Assembly: GCA_002790675.1 (NCBI GenBank)
Contig: PFVP01000032.1
Location: 1-32,698, forward strand
Reading direction: 5' to 3'
Length of the DNA stretch: 32,698 bases
Origin: Candidatus Moranbacteria bacterium CG_4_9_14_3_um_filter_45_14
Lineage (GTDB): Bacteria; Patescibacteriota; Minisyncoccia; Moranbacterales; UBA1568
Below the pieces are notes generated by a model, which did not search any database, was not told the origin of the DNA, and saw only the letters and a program-made list of their open reading frames with translations. The translations under genes were made by a program, and so were the position numbers. Shown piece by piece: positions 14,437-23,354 of this stretch; the first letter of the stretch is position 1; the number at the start of each line of letters is the position of its first letter.

Positions 14437-16929
14437 CTATACAGGCTTCTCGGCCAATTTCATCCGGCTCATAATTTCACGATTGACGATTGAGGCATCA
14501 CGACCATAACGGAGGCGTGAGAGCTCTTTGAATGCATTGGCTACTTCCTGATTACCATGTGTCGGTGGGTACGTCTTCATATTGAACGGCTTGGTAAGCT
14601 CATTGTTCATCAGGAGTCTCGCGAAACAATTGCGGTTATCCGCGTTTATCAGATCGCGTGCGGTAAACACTGGCAAAAACTGTTTTTCCAAAAATTCAGC
14701 ATCCTCAGAACCGACACGGAAAGACACCAATGATCCGACGTTACCGAATACCGCCTTGGCGATATCTTCTTTCAGTTGGGCGATAAATTGATGTGCCATC
14801 GTGAGTACCAACCGATACTTTCGGGCTTCTGAGAGAATCTGCGCGATAGAATTCGTTGTAACGTTTTGGAACTCATCCATATAGAGGTAGAAATCCGTCC
14901 GTTCATCTTCCGGCGTATCCACTCGAGAAAGAGCTGCCATCAGAATCTTCCCGACGATAACCATACCGAGTAATCGTGCGTTGATCTCACCGATCTTGCC
15001 TTTTGAAAGATTGACGAGAAGAATTTTCTTCCCATCCATAATGGCGCGGAAATCAAGCGTACTCTTCTGCTGAGCGATGATCGGACGCATCATATCGTTC
15101 GAGATGAACGTGGTAAGTTTGGAGGTAATATACGGCACCATATTGGCCAAAGCAGCTTCGCCACCGGCCTTCTCTGCTTCTTTCGTCCAAAAATCATAGG
15201 CGATTGGGTTGTTGCATTTGGAAAGTTTATATTTTCGGAAATCTTCGTCTGCCAGTACTTTGGAAATCTCCATCAAAGTCGATCCACTCTCTGGGTCTTC
15301 CATAATGAGAAGCATCGCATTGCGCATATATTGCTCGAACATCGGACCTCCAGTCGCTTTCAAATCATAAAGTTGATCAAAAATACCGATCATTTCATTG
15401 ATGACGAATGTCTTCTGCTCTGGATGAGCCGGATCGTACTCGAGCATATTGAGCCCGATTGGCCGTTCGGTATCTGATGGATCAAACAAAATGACATCTT
15501 CTGCACGTTCTTTCGGAATAGACGCCAAAATATCTTCGATGGCATCACCGTGCGGATCGATGAAACAAAGACCCTTACCAGCCAATACGTCTTTCTTGGC
15601 CATTTCTTGTAAATAAACAGATTTACCGACACCAGTCTGACCGATGACGTACATATGACGACGACGATCATTATCAGTGATACGGATATCCGTCTTTATA
15701 CCACGATAATCGTTGAAGCCAAGCAGAAGACCATCCTGTGGAATGTTGACTGGTGGTGGAGCTGTTCCGGATTTCAGCCACTTGATTTTCGGCGTAGCAG
15801 TAGTAGAAATCGGAAAATGGAAAATACTCGCCAGCTCTTCCACCGTAAGAATCATCTGCGTTTCATCATCGAAATTACGGAAGATGAAATCATACACGGA
15901 TCGTTTCTCACTGATGCGTTTTTTGATACGAAAGCTGTTCACTTCCGGATTTTCAAACTGCCCGAAAGCATTTTCCATATGACCCAAAATTTCTTCCGCC
16001 CGTTCCTGTGTCGCTCCCGATGCAATCAAACGTATATTGCTACGGAAAGCTCCTTTGTTGGTTTTTTCATCAATGGATTTCACAAGTTCCTGCTCCTCGG
16101 GAGTCAAACTTACTTGCTTCTTCTCCTCCTTGATACGCTCTCTATGCTTTGGGTTCTTCAAAATATCAAGTATCTCTCTCCCTACGGTAGAGGAAGTTTC
16201 ATAAAAAATCGAATTGCTTCTCGCGTCTTTCAGACGCTTTCCTTCCTGCATTTTCTGAGCGATTTTCTTCCCATCCTTACGCCAACTCATATTTGTCCGA
16301 GCAAGCAAAATTTGGATAGCTGCTCCTTCTTCAATAGTATTTAATTTACTCAAAGCATTCGATATCTCGTTCAATGGATCAACATCTACTGTACGATATG
16401 TACGCAGTGGCAGGGAATGCCCATGCGTCAATTCCAACACCGATACAGCCGTATGGCTCTCTGGAGAGAAAATGGTGTAATCAGAGACTTTCTCGATCAC
16501 TGCATGAGGGAAAAAACTGTGTACCTGTTTTTCCGCATTTTCACGGAAACGCTTCGGCACGGAAAGATAGAAGAATATCTCTTCACTCGAAGATGGATTG
16601 GCGATTTCGAAAACGATGGTAGGCATATCAAAAAAAAGACTCTTCAAAAAACCACCTTTCGATTTGAGGGTCGTGAGAGATGAGAGCAATTGTTCCATTG
16701 CTAATATTTCTTCTTTCCACGCTTCCGCACTCGATTGTTGTTGTCTTCCTTCGGGAATGTCTTTCTGTGTCACACGAATCATTTCTAGATCCATATTCAC
16801 AGACTGATTGACCTGATAGCGGAAACGGAGAAAACTCCGTACAACAAGGTATATCCCACTCACGACCGATACCGATGCGAATATCCAGATGAGTGATACG
16901 AAAATGGTATTGAAATCAAAGCCTGTCAT
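14437..16929 (-). CDS. VirD4/TraG-like membrane ATPase
   Basis: This 830-residue protein has an N-terminal TM segment (about 10-32), a lineage-specific region (about 85-400) and a C-terminal FtsK/HerA/VirD4-type RecA-fold motor. Walker A is GQTGVGKS (about 430-437), FIDPHGDAIEDI follows (456-467), and Walker B is YLYMDEFQN (about 681-689). EARKYRLVLTMAHQF (701-715) and FGNVGSLVSFRVGSEDAEFL are typical of type IV secretion coupling proteins. Such ATPases pump DNA or protein substrates into a secretion channel. No relaxase, VirB4, VirB6 or pilin gene is in the window. It is the last gene of a five-gene operon with LysM and DUF5663 proteins, so an envelope-associated translocation role is inferred. 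Confidence 0.85.
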   Translation of the reverse strand: MTGFDFNTIFVSLIWIFASVSVVSGIYLVVRSFLRFRYQVNQSVNMDLEMIRVTQKDIPEGRQQQSSAEAWKEEILAMEQLLSSLTTLKSKGGFLKSLFFDMPTIVFEIANPSSSEEIFFYLSVPKRFRENAEKQVHSFFPHAVIEKVSDYTIFSPESHTAVSVLELTHGHSLPLRTYRTVDVDPLNEISNALSKLNTIEEGAAIQILLARTNMSWRKDGKKIAQKMQEGKRLKDARSNSIFYETSSTVGREILDILKNPKHRERIKEEKKQVSLTPEEQELVKSIDEKTNKGAFRSNIRLIASGATQERAEEILGHMENAFGQFENPEVNSFRIKKRISEKRSVYDFIFRNFDDETQMILTVEELASIFHFPISTTATPKIKWLKSGTAPPPVNIPQDGLLLGFNDYRGIKTDIRITDNDRRRHMYVIGQTGVGKSVYLQEMAKKDVLAGKGLCFIDPHGDAIEDILASIPKERAEDVILFDPSDTERPIGLNMLEYDPAHPEQKTFVINEMIGIFDQLYDLKATGGPMFEQYMRNAMLLIMEDPESGSTLMEISKVLADEDFRKYKLSKCNNPIAYDFWTKEAEKAGGEAALANMVPYITSKLTTFISNDMMRPIIAQQKSTLDFRAIMDGKKILLVNLSKGKIGEINARLLGMVIVGKILMAALSRVDTPEDERTDFYLYMDEFQNVTTNSIAQILSEARKYRLVLTMAHQFIAQLKEDIAKAVFGNVGSLVSFRVGSEDAEFLEKQFLPVFTARDLINADNRNCFARLLMNNELTKPFNMKTYPPTHGNQEVANAFKELSRLRYGRDASIVNREIMSRMKLAEKPV

Positions 16930-16971
16930 TTTTTTATTGATATCGGGTATTTTATTTTTCTCTCAGAAACA

Positions 16972-17397
16972 TCAGTCTTTTCGGATAAGGCCTTTCGCCA
17001 AAAGTCCATCGTACAATTTGTCCACCAACTCATCATGCATCCTATCAAGCGCATAGTAGTCCTGCAAAGAACGAGCGACTTTTACTGCATAAGCAACGCC
17101 TTTGACTTCAGCCAGATCAACGAGTTTCTGAATCTTGCTTTCTTCGTCTACGGTGGCGCTGATATTCTTCGCATCGAGAAGATGATCATCGGAAGGCTGG
17201 TTCGCTCCTGTCGCTTGAGGAGTCACTTTCGAAAGAATCTCGTTGTATTTTCCTTCGATGCGTTCAGTCGCTCCTTCAACCTTCGATTCCGGTTCTACGG
17301 AGAATCCTCTCGCTCCATCGTTTCCGTCTTGTTTTTCAGAAAACTTTTCCTGCAGAACATTCCCGCCTTCCATTCCTAAGATTTTCTCATCTGCCAT
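16972..17397 (-). CDS. Small conserved-looking protein of the VirD4-like operon
   Basis: This 141-residue protein is soluble with no TM segment. Residues 1-75 are polar and probably disordered. The C-terminal part (about 85-141) is helical and looks well conserved: IQKLVDLAEVKGVAYAVKVA, then LQDYYALDRMHDELVDKLYD. I do not recognise a named family. From memory, a VAYAVKVA..L.DYYALD.MHD pattern recurs beside VirD4-like ATPases in Patescibacteria. It lies 42 nt upstream of the ATPase and 18 nt after the DUF5663 gene, so a partner or adaptor role is plausible but unproven. Confidence 0.7.
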   Translation of the reverse strand: MADEKILGMEGGNVLQEKFSEKQDGNDGARGFSVEPESKVEGATERIEGKYNEILSKVTPQATGANQPSDDHLLDAKNISATVDEESKIQKLVDLAEVKGVAYAVKVARSLQDYYALDRMHDELVDKLYDGLLAKGLIRKD

Positions 17398-17415
17398 AAT
17401 GTTGAAAATAATTGA

Positions 17416-17721
17416 TTACATCGCCCCTTCTGCCAATTCTTCCTTAAATTTGGTCACTATGCCACGAACAAAAATATTATACCCTGGAATCTTGCTCTCA
17501 AAAAACACTTCAAACTCTTCTGGCTTGGCCCCCCTATCCAGCATTGCTTCGTATTCCTTCATATTGGCACTCCCCAGTTTCTCCATCGTATCGATGAAAA
17601 TTCGTTTAAATAATGACTCTCCCATCTTCTCGAGAAGTTTTTCTTTCTTGTCTTCTGGAACATCCTCCAGATGAAAAGACTGTATAAGTTCTTCTTTCAA
17701 CGCCTCTTGATCAAGTGTCAT
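17416..17721 (-). CDS. DUF5663-like small helical protein
   Basis: This is a 101-residue, acidic, all-helical protein. The pattern EDVPEDKKEKLLEKMGESLF, then RIFIDTMEKLG, then FFESKIPGYNIFVRGIVTKF fits my recollection of DUF5663, a family of unknown function found mainly in CPR bacteria. It lacks cysteines, TM helices and a signal peptide, so it is probably cytoplasmic. It lies 19 nt after the large LysM protein gene and 18 nt before the next gene, inside the VirD4-like operon. Confidence 0.7.
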   Translation of the reverse strand: MTLDQEALKEELIQSFHLEDVPEDKKEKLLEKMGESLFKRIFIDTMEKLGSANMKEYEAMLDRGAKPEEFEVFFESKIPGYNIFVRGIVTKFKEELAEGAM

Positions 17722-17740
17722 AGTCGTTATGTATAAAGAA

Positions 17741-20500
17741 TTATGGTTTAAAGAATCCTTTTATCTCTTTGCCTGTACGAAGAGCAACGGTGGTCATCCT
17801 TCTCGTATAATGGTCGATATTCTCACCGGCTTCTACCTGAGAGAACTTCACCCCGAAAGCTTTCTCGGAAGCTTCGGTGAATCTCACCAGTTCTTTCATC
17901 TGATCATAGTGAAGCGGGTTCTGTATTCTATCATATCTATATCCCAATTTCTCATTTTCAAAACCGTTCACATCTTTCAATACATCTGACATCTTCGTGG
18001 CGCCGAGTTTCTGCCCATTCATAGTATAATCATACTCTATCGGTACACTGGCCTCTCCGGGATTCATCATAAAGATATTCATTCGGATCCGCCCCAACGT
18101 CGTATTGAAACGGCCAAAATCTTCCGGATGTTCTGTAAGATAAGCTTTCGGATCAGTAAAAGCAATGTTCTCTTGTACCAATACATTTCTCGTTTCCTGA
18201 ATAGCAATATCTGGATTTGATCCATCTATCCCTCCTGCTAAAAGGGTATTCCCATCAGTCATTTTGATCACATCTGATTGATGAGGAGAACCACTACCTA
18301 AAATTTCATCCACTCTTGCATTAGTGAGCATCGTTTTAGGATGATTCGTAACATATTCCGCTATTTTTGCATCATTGGAAACAATCGAGGAAAGCTGATC
18401 GGAAGAAAGTGCTTTCGTCTGAGCGAGCACATCTGCAATAAATTTTTCATCAATGCCGTGTGATGAGAAATTGATTGTTTCTCCTGCCTTAAGTTGTACA
18501 TCACCATACTGATCCTTCAACGCATCAATAAAGTGCGTTTTCTCTGGTTCGTCGAGTTTCATCGTATCCGCTAACCTCCCCGCTATTTTCCAGACAGAAT
18601 CACCTTTCTGGACAACATAATCCTTATCGAACATACCGCTTATCATATCCGGTTTCACCACTGGTTGAGCCTCAGCGGGTATGATAGGTTTCGCTGAAAT
18701 ATTCGCAGGTAGGACTTCAGATCCGTAAAAAGCATTTACAATATGGTTCTTTGTCCAATCAACCGCTTCATTTCCGCCCAAATGATCCATCGCCACCTGT
18801 GTCAACCATCCGGATCCGACAAGACCCCCGACTCCTACAGCCCCCAACTTTCGCCACGTCTTGACTCTTTTTTCATTCTGTAATTTCCCATTGAGTGAAG
18901 CAATATCTTTTTTGAGGAATGCATTCAAAACATCGATATTTACTTCCGGTTTTGCACTCAGGTTTTCTTTTCCAAATATCTTGAGTTGTTCTTGTATTTC
19001 TTCTTCTGATTGAGTTGTTTTACTTCTTTCTCCGAAACTTTCCAAGAGTGCTTCAACACCAACTGCTGTTCCCGCACCGCTGGCAATTTTTCGTATCACG
19101 GAAACGAAAGCCATCGCTCCTAAAGCTGTTCCGCCCCCACCTGATAACACCGTTGCTGTCGTAATGCCCAAAAAAGCGGCTGTTATCGCTAATTTTCCTT
19201 TCAGAGGAATGCGATTATATGCACGCCCCATATTGCCGAAAAGAACCGTCATTTTCTCGAAAGCACTTGCGTCCGAGAAATGCTCTGATTTATATCGAAC
19301 GCGTTCATCTATAAGATTTTTTGATTCATCAATCTTATAATACCTCAATAATTGTTCTGCTCTTCTTGATTGTTGTTCTCGAGTGAGAGATGCATCATTT
19401 TGCAATGTTTCTATTTCAGCCTCCCTGAGATTCTGCAGCGCGTTTTCATAAAGTACTTGATTTTCACCTTTCTTTTTATCCTTCTCAATACCGAACATAC
19501 TTCTAATTTTTTTCCAAGCAGTTGTCGTTTCAGCATCTTCTTTGACCCATGCAGCACGGAATTCTCTCACGAAAATACGAAGGTCGTCGATATTTCGCTG
19601 TCCCCCCTCTCGATCTGATAAAACAGACTCTCCCTCCTGTTGTTCAGAAGTTTTCTCATCGATCATTTCTCTTTCTTTTACAACGTCATCCGGTCTTTCA
19701 CTTGCCTCTTCCAGAGGAGGATGGAGTTCCAAGTATTGCTTGGCAAAAACTTTTCCTGAAACATAGTCTTCTTCGGTATCAGTATCATCAGTATGATCAC
19801 CCAAAGAAGGAGTTTCTGTATCTTGTTTCGCTGGAATTTTTTCCGATATGGATCCAACGCCGATGTCTACCAATTTCCATCCATTCTGATGTCTTTTCCA
19901 AGCGGATTCTGTTTTCACAATACTATTGTTTTTACCAACCAAATCATCGCCACTACGCCTATAATACGCTTTGTGCCCATTTTCACTCATCAAAATCAAG
20001 AGTTCCCCGTCAGGAACGCTCTCTACGAATGTTTTTACCCGAAAATCTTCCAATTCCTCTTCTCTCGGTATTTCTTCCTGTTTTGACTCAGCAACTCTAA
20101 CAAAATCGGTACTTTGTTCCATACTGGCAGGAACAACCGCTTTCGCTCGCTCATCTTCTTCCTGTTGCTGTGTTTTCAATGTATTCTTATTGTTATTTCT
20201 TTTTGGGTTGAATGGGCTTCTTATATATCTGTCATCGACATCTTTGCCAGCCGGAAAATTCTGAGTGACATTTGCTGTCACCTCAACCTTGACTGCTGGC
20301 ATCGCGAACTTCGCAGGTTGTGTTCTTATAGAAACATCTGCATTCTGTGCGGGCTCTGATTGCTGTTTCGGTTCTTCCCGAGGTACATCGAGACCAAGCT
20401 TTGCTCTGACACGTTTTATCATAGGCGCTACCAACTCCTGAGCGAATTTTTCTCCCTCTGCTCTAGGTAAATACGGTAATAATTTTCTGGGCTCACTCAT
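17741..20500 (-). CDS. Large membrane protein with a LysM domain
   Basis: This is a 919-residue protein. Residues 1-300 are polar and low-complexity, rich in Glu/Gln/Lys. About 310-420 are helical. Two hydrophobic stretches follow: 436-472 (Gly/Ala-rich, KLAITAAFLGITTATVLSGG) and about 551-567. Residues 628-680 form a LysM-like module, starting DYVVQKGDSVWKIAGRLADT and ending LKAGETINF, which normally binds peptidoglycan glycans. The C-terminal region (700-919) matches nothing I know. With the LysM outside, the long N-terminal part would be cytoplasmic, linking cell interior to wall. Its ATG overlaps the upstream stop (ATGA at 20500-20497), indicating translational coupling. It probably forms an envelope complex with the operon's ATPase; this is inference. 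Confidence 0.7.
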   Translation of the reverse strand: MSEPRKLLPYLPRAEGEKFAQELVAPMIKRVRAKLGLDVPREEPKQQSEPAQNADVSIRTQPAKFAMPAVKVEVTANVTQNFPAGKDVDDRYIRSPFNPKRNNNKNTLKTQQQEEDERAKAVVPASMEQSTDFVRVAESKQEEIPREEELEDFRVKTFVESVPDGELLILMSENGHKAYYRRSGDDLVGKNNSIVKTESAWKRHQNGWKLVDIGVGSISEKIPAKQDTETPSLGDHTDDTDTEEDYVSGKVFAKQYLELHPPLEEASERPDDVVKEREMIDEKTSEQQEGESVLSDREGGQRNIDDLRIFVREFRAAWVKEDAETTTAWKKIRSMFGIEKDKKKGENQVLYENALQNLREAEIETLQNDASLTREQQSRRAEQLLRYYKIDESKNLIDERVRYKSEHFSDASAFEKMTVLFGNMGRAYNRIPLKGKLAITAAFLGITTATVLSGGGGTALGAMAFVSVIRKIASGAGTAVGVEALLESFGERSKTTQSEEEIQEQLKIFGKENLSAKPEVNIDVLNAFLKKDIASLNGKLQNEKRVKTWRKLGAVGVGGLVGSGWLTQVAMDHLGGNEAVDWTKNHIVNAFYGSEVLPANISAKPIIPAEAQPVVKPDMISGMFDKDYVVQKGDSVWKIAGRLADTMKLDEPEKTHFIDALKDQYGDVQLKAGETINFSSHGIDEKFIADVLAQTKALSSDQLSSIVSNDAKIAEYVTNHPKTMLTNARVDEILGSGSPHQSDVIKMTDGNTLLAGGIDGSNPDIAIQETRNVLVQENIAFTDPKAYLTEHPEDFGRFNTTLGRIRMNIFMMNPGEASVPIEYDYTMNGQKLGATKMSDVLKDVNGFENEKLGYRYDRIQNPLHYDQMKELVRFTEASEKAFGVKFSQVEAGENIDHYTRRMTTVALRTGKEIKGFFKP

Positions 20501-21477
20501 AGTTTTGTTTTGTCAATAGCTGATTCCTCCAAACTTCTCAGTATCGCTATAAATACCTTGTTCCCATCTCTTCTCGGTACTGATTGGTATCTCTCCAAAT
20601 ACTCGATTATCATCTCTTGCACCTGTGGCGAAGAAAACATCCTCCAGAGTCTCGCTCTCTCCCTGCGTGAAACAAAGGCTTTCTCAGCACGTGCTCTGTC
20701 AGAAATCTTTCGATCAAATGCCTGCCGTTCGTCGATAATCAATTTTCCAAGCATATTGATCGTTTCCCGTCCTTTCGGCTGATCCACCAAGAAATCATCC
20801 AGTTCTCTCCTCCAGAGGGTATCCGAGATCATCTCCGCTGGCGCACGATCGCCTCTTCTCTCTATTTTGACACCTGTCTCCCCTTTTTTTGAACCGACAA
20901 GAACCTTGAGGTCAGCATTCGGTTCTTTGGTCATTTTTTCTCCTTGTGCTTTCATAATAGCTTCTTGCACTTTCATAGGCATCGTATTTACAATCAAGCG
21001 AAGATCGTCAAATACTTCAAGGATACGCAATTTTTCAGTTGTTGAGTCTCTCTTTTTCCCTGGTGCAAGCGGTTCATCATTCAGTGTGTTCCATCGAGTC
21101 CCTATTTTCTCAATATCTCCGTAAAGTCTGTCATAAAGAGCTTCTTCATCTGCTTTTTTGAGAGTCTTACTCCATTCATCCAACTCTCCAGTAACGACCG
21201 AAAATTTTCGAACAAAAGATTCTTCCAACTCTCTTATCTGTGTCTCATCCGTTTCCATAGAATCACGCAAAACGGCGTCTGTCATTGCGGGACCGGATTG
21301 TTCATCTGATTTTTCCGTGGCGGGTTCTTCTACAGAGTCCTTGAATCCATCAGTAAAAACAAGACTCCCTTCTTCTTCAGATTGTTGAGACCCAGATAAC
21401 CCCGAACTGCTGGAAGATTTCTCACTGCCGGCAGCCCTCATCGATTGACGACCGTGCATACTTTCAAAAGCGTTCAT
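20497..21477 (-). CDS. First protein of the VirD4-like operon, unknown
   Basis: This is a 326-residue soluble protein. Residues 1-90 are Ser/Glu/Gln-rich and disordered. The remainder is charged and helical, for example VFDDLRLIVNTMPMKVQEAI, LGKLIIDERQAFDRKI and RARLWRMFSSPQVQEMIIEY. No TM helix, signal peptide or catalytic motif is seen, and no family is recognised. Its stop codon overlaps the start of the 919-residue gene by four bases. It starts 60 nt from the divergent GT-C gene at 21538. Confidence 0.65.
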   Translation of the reverse strand: MNAFESMHGRQSMRAAGSEKSSSSSGLSGSQQSEEEGSLVFTDGFKDSVEEPATEKSDEQSGPAMTDAVLRDSMETDETQIRELEESFVRKFSVVTGELDEWSKTLKKADEEALYDRLYGDIEKIGTRWNTLNDEPLAPGKKRDSTTEKLRILEVFDDLRLIVNTMPMKVQEAIMKAQGEKMTKEPNADLKVLVGSKKGETGVKIERRGDRAPAEMISDTLWRRELDDFLVDQPKGRETINMLGKLIIDERQAFDRKISDRARAEKAFVSRRERARLWRMFSSPQVQEMIIEYLERYQSVPRRDGNKVFIAILRSLEESAIDKTKL

Positions 21478-21502
21478 TTCGTTTTTCTTTTCAACTTATC
21501 TT

Positions 21503-21511
21503 TGCTATAAT
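21503..21511 (+). promoter_or_regulatory. Extended -10 promoter for the 21538 gene
   Basis: TGC-TATAAT is a perfect -10 (21506-21511) with an extended TGn element. The -35 region is only T-rich. The start near 21518 gives a leader of about 20 nt. Confidence 0.55.
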
Positions 21512-21537
21512 TCTATCATAGAAAACAAAATAAATAT

Positions 21538-23160
21538 ATGTTCAAACAATCAATACCCCGTCCTCACCACATCGCAACATGGATTCTTCTTACTCTTATA
21601 CTGACACTCGCTTTCACTGTAAGAATCTATCATATCGACAGTATCCCAGCCGGCATCTATCCTGACGAAGCTGCTAATGGTGTTGATGCTTTGAATGCGA
21701 TAGAAACCGACGATTACAAACTCTTCTACCCGGCCAATTATGGCAGGGAGGGTTTTTTCATCAATCTTCAGGCTCTCTCTATCGCACTCATAGGCAACAC
21801 GATTCTCGGACTAAAACTCTGGTCCATCCTCTTCGGCACGTTCTCAGTCCTCGGCATCTATCTCTTGAGCAAAGAACTCTTCCATAGGCGATCAGCCGGT
21901 ATCCTCTCGGCCTTTATGCTCGCCACTTCCTATTGGGCGATCAATTTCTCCCGTATCGGATTTCGCGCCATTATGGTCACCTTCATTCTTTCTTTCTCAT
22001 TCTATTTCTTCTTCCAAGGTCTGCGCACCAGAAGATTCCGTGATTTCCTCATCTCCGGCGCTATTTTAGGACTTGGCCTCCATACCTACATTGCGTTCCG
22101 GGTCACACCAATCATCCTCATCCTCCTCCTCCCTGCACTCATCCTTTCTTATGAAAATTTTCTCAAACGCTACTACAAACACGCTCTCTTCTTTCTCTTC
22201 GGGGCTTTCATCACCGCTCTGCCGATGTTTTATAATTTCTTCGTCTCGCATCCGGAAGATTTCGCATCACGTTCGGATCAGATCTCCGTCTTTTCACCGG
22301 AAATAAATCATGGAGATATCATAGGGACTCTTGCAAGAACATTCTCTCTTTCTCTCATCAAATACAATTTTTTCGGCGATCAGAATTGGCGACACAACTA
22401 CCCTCCGTATCCGATCCTCGATCCATTTGTCGGTACATTCTTTCTTGCCGGATTCCTTTTCACTCTCTGGCAGGCTGTCACCCTTATCGGTCGGCGTATC
22501 CGCGATAAAGATCGTGACACCCGCCTCGTCATCGACTTCTTCTTGCTCGGTTCTTTCTTCATTATGCTCATCCCCGAGTTTCTGACAGGGGAAGGTCTCC
22601 CTCACGCCCTCCGCTCCATCGGAACGCAGTTGCCGGTTTTCTTGATGGCCACTCTCGGCGCATTCTGGATTTTACAGAAAGCACTACGTTCACAAACGGG
22701 AGCGCGCATCGCATTTTTCTCCATCCTCATCATCACTCTTTTCGGTAGCGCCATTTTCAATCTCACAAAATACTTTGTTTTCTTCGCGAATAGTTCTGCT
22801 GCAGCAGGCTCTTTCAATGAGAACTACACCAATATGGGTCGTTATCTGCTCTCTCTCCCCGCAGACACGAAAAAGTACGTACTCTTCGATGAAAAAGGGA
22901 ATGACAGTCATTTCAATCTCCCTGTCTACGCTCATCCCGTCTATTTCCTCACTTCCGGGCGTGTCGCCAATATGGAGATCATCAGAAGCGATACTGTCAT
23001 TCACGGCCCCGCTCTCTTTCTTATGGTGAATTATAATGATGAAATAGCAAAAAAAATCGAGAAGTTTTCTCCCGGGGCATCCGTAGAGCGTATCGATATG
23101 AACGGACCGAATCGTGAAGGTGGAGATTTCAATGTCATTCTCTTGCCAGGGAACAAATAA
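21538..23160 (+). CDS. GT-C fold glycosyltransferase, family 39-like (1)
   Basis: This is a 540-residue polytopic membrane protein of the PMT/ArnT type. These enzymes use a lipid-linked sugar on the outer face of the membrane. The first helix (about 15-30) is followed by an outer loop with the catalytic acidic pair in IDSIPAGIYPDEAANGVDAL (Asp-Glu). At least nine further hydrophobic helices fill residues 80-400. The C-terminal 120 residues are soluble. The acceptor (protein, lipid or polymer) cannot be told from sequence. It is followed by a strongly folded intergenic element and a second GT-C gene, so the two may act in one glycosylation pathway. Confidence 0.85.
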   Translation: MFKQSIPRPHHIATWILLTLILTLAFTVRIYHIDSIPAGIYPDEAANGVDALNAIETDDYKLFYPANYGREGFFINLQALSIALIGNTILGLKLWSILFGTFSVLGIYLLSKELFHRRSAGILSAFMLATSYWAINFSRIGFRAIMVTFILSFSFYFFFQGLRTRRFRDFLISGAILGLGLHTYIAFRVTPIILILLLPALILSYENFLKRYYKHALFFLFGAFITALPMFYNFFVSHPEDFASRSDQISVFSPEINHGDIIGTLARTFSLSLIKYNFFGDQNWRHNYPPYPILDPFVGTFFLAGFLFTLWQAVTLIGRRIRDKDRDTRLVIDFFLLGSFFIMLIPEFLTGEGLPHALRSIGTQLPVFLMATLGAFWILQKALRSQTGARIAFFSILIITLFGSAIFNLTKYFVFFANSSAAAGSFNENYTNMGRYLLSLPADTKKYVLFDEKGNDSHFNLPVYAHPVYFLTSGRVANMEIIRSDTVIHGPALFLMVNYNDEIAKKIEKFSPGASVERIDMNGPNREGGDFNVILLPGNK

Positions 23161-23184
23161 AAAACACACAAGTATTAATAGAAA

Positions 23185-23337
23185 ATATCTTTTGCAAGAA
23201 GCTTTCCGGCAAGCTTGAAGTTTTTTCGAGCATGGTTCCGTCTTATCTACTCGAGACGGATCGAAAAAAGTTTATGCAAGGGGTTTGCCCGCTGGGGCAA
23301 ACAACTGGTTCCGGGAAAGATTGCTTGTAAAAGATAT
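23185..23337 (+). ncRNA. Candidate structured RNA between two GT-C genes
   Basis: The outer helix pairs ATATCTTTTGCAAG (23185-23198) with CTTGTAAAAGATAT (23324-23337). All 14 pairs form on the plus strand, with one G-U. The helix continues with CTTTCC/GGAAAG (23202-23207 and 23314-23319). Inside are a bulged hairpin (TTTTTTCGA 23221-23229 with TCGAAAAAA 23261-23269, then TCCGTC with GACGGA) and a perfect 8-bp hairpin GTTTGCCC-GCTG-GGGCAAAC (23283-23302). Together they make a branched fold filling nearly the whole gap. It ends 17 nt before the next ATG, so it may be a leader, a processed RNA or a MITE. AAGCTT/AAGCTT plus T6 (23199-23226) could also act as a terminator. Confidence 0.45.
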
Positions 23338-23354
23338 AAAATAAAAGAAACTCT

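Noticed and set aside
15655..16344. 229-residue plus-strand ORF
   Set aside because: It is antisense to the VirD4-like ATPase, whose motifs are clear; Phe/His-rich shadow composition.
14437..21477. Integrative conjugative element
   Set aside because: A coupling-protein-like ATPase is present, but no relaxase, integrase, VirB4 or attachment repeats were seen in the window.
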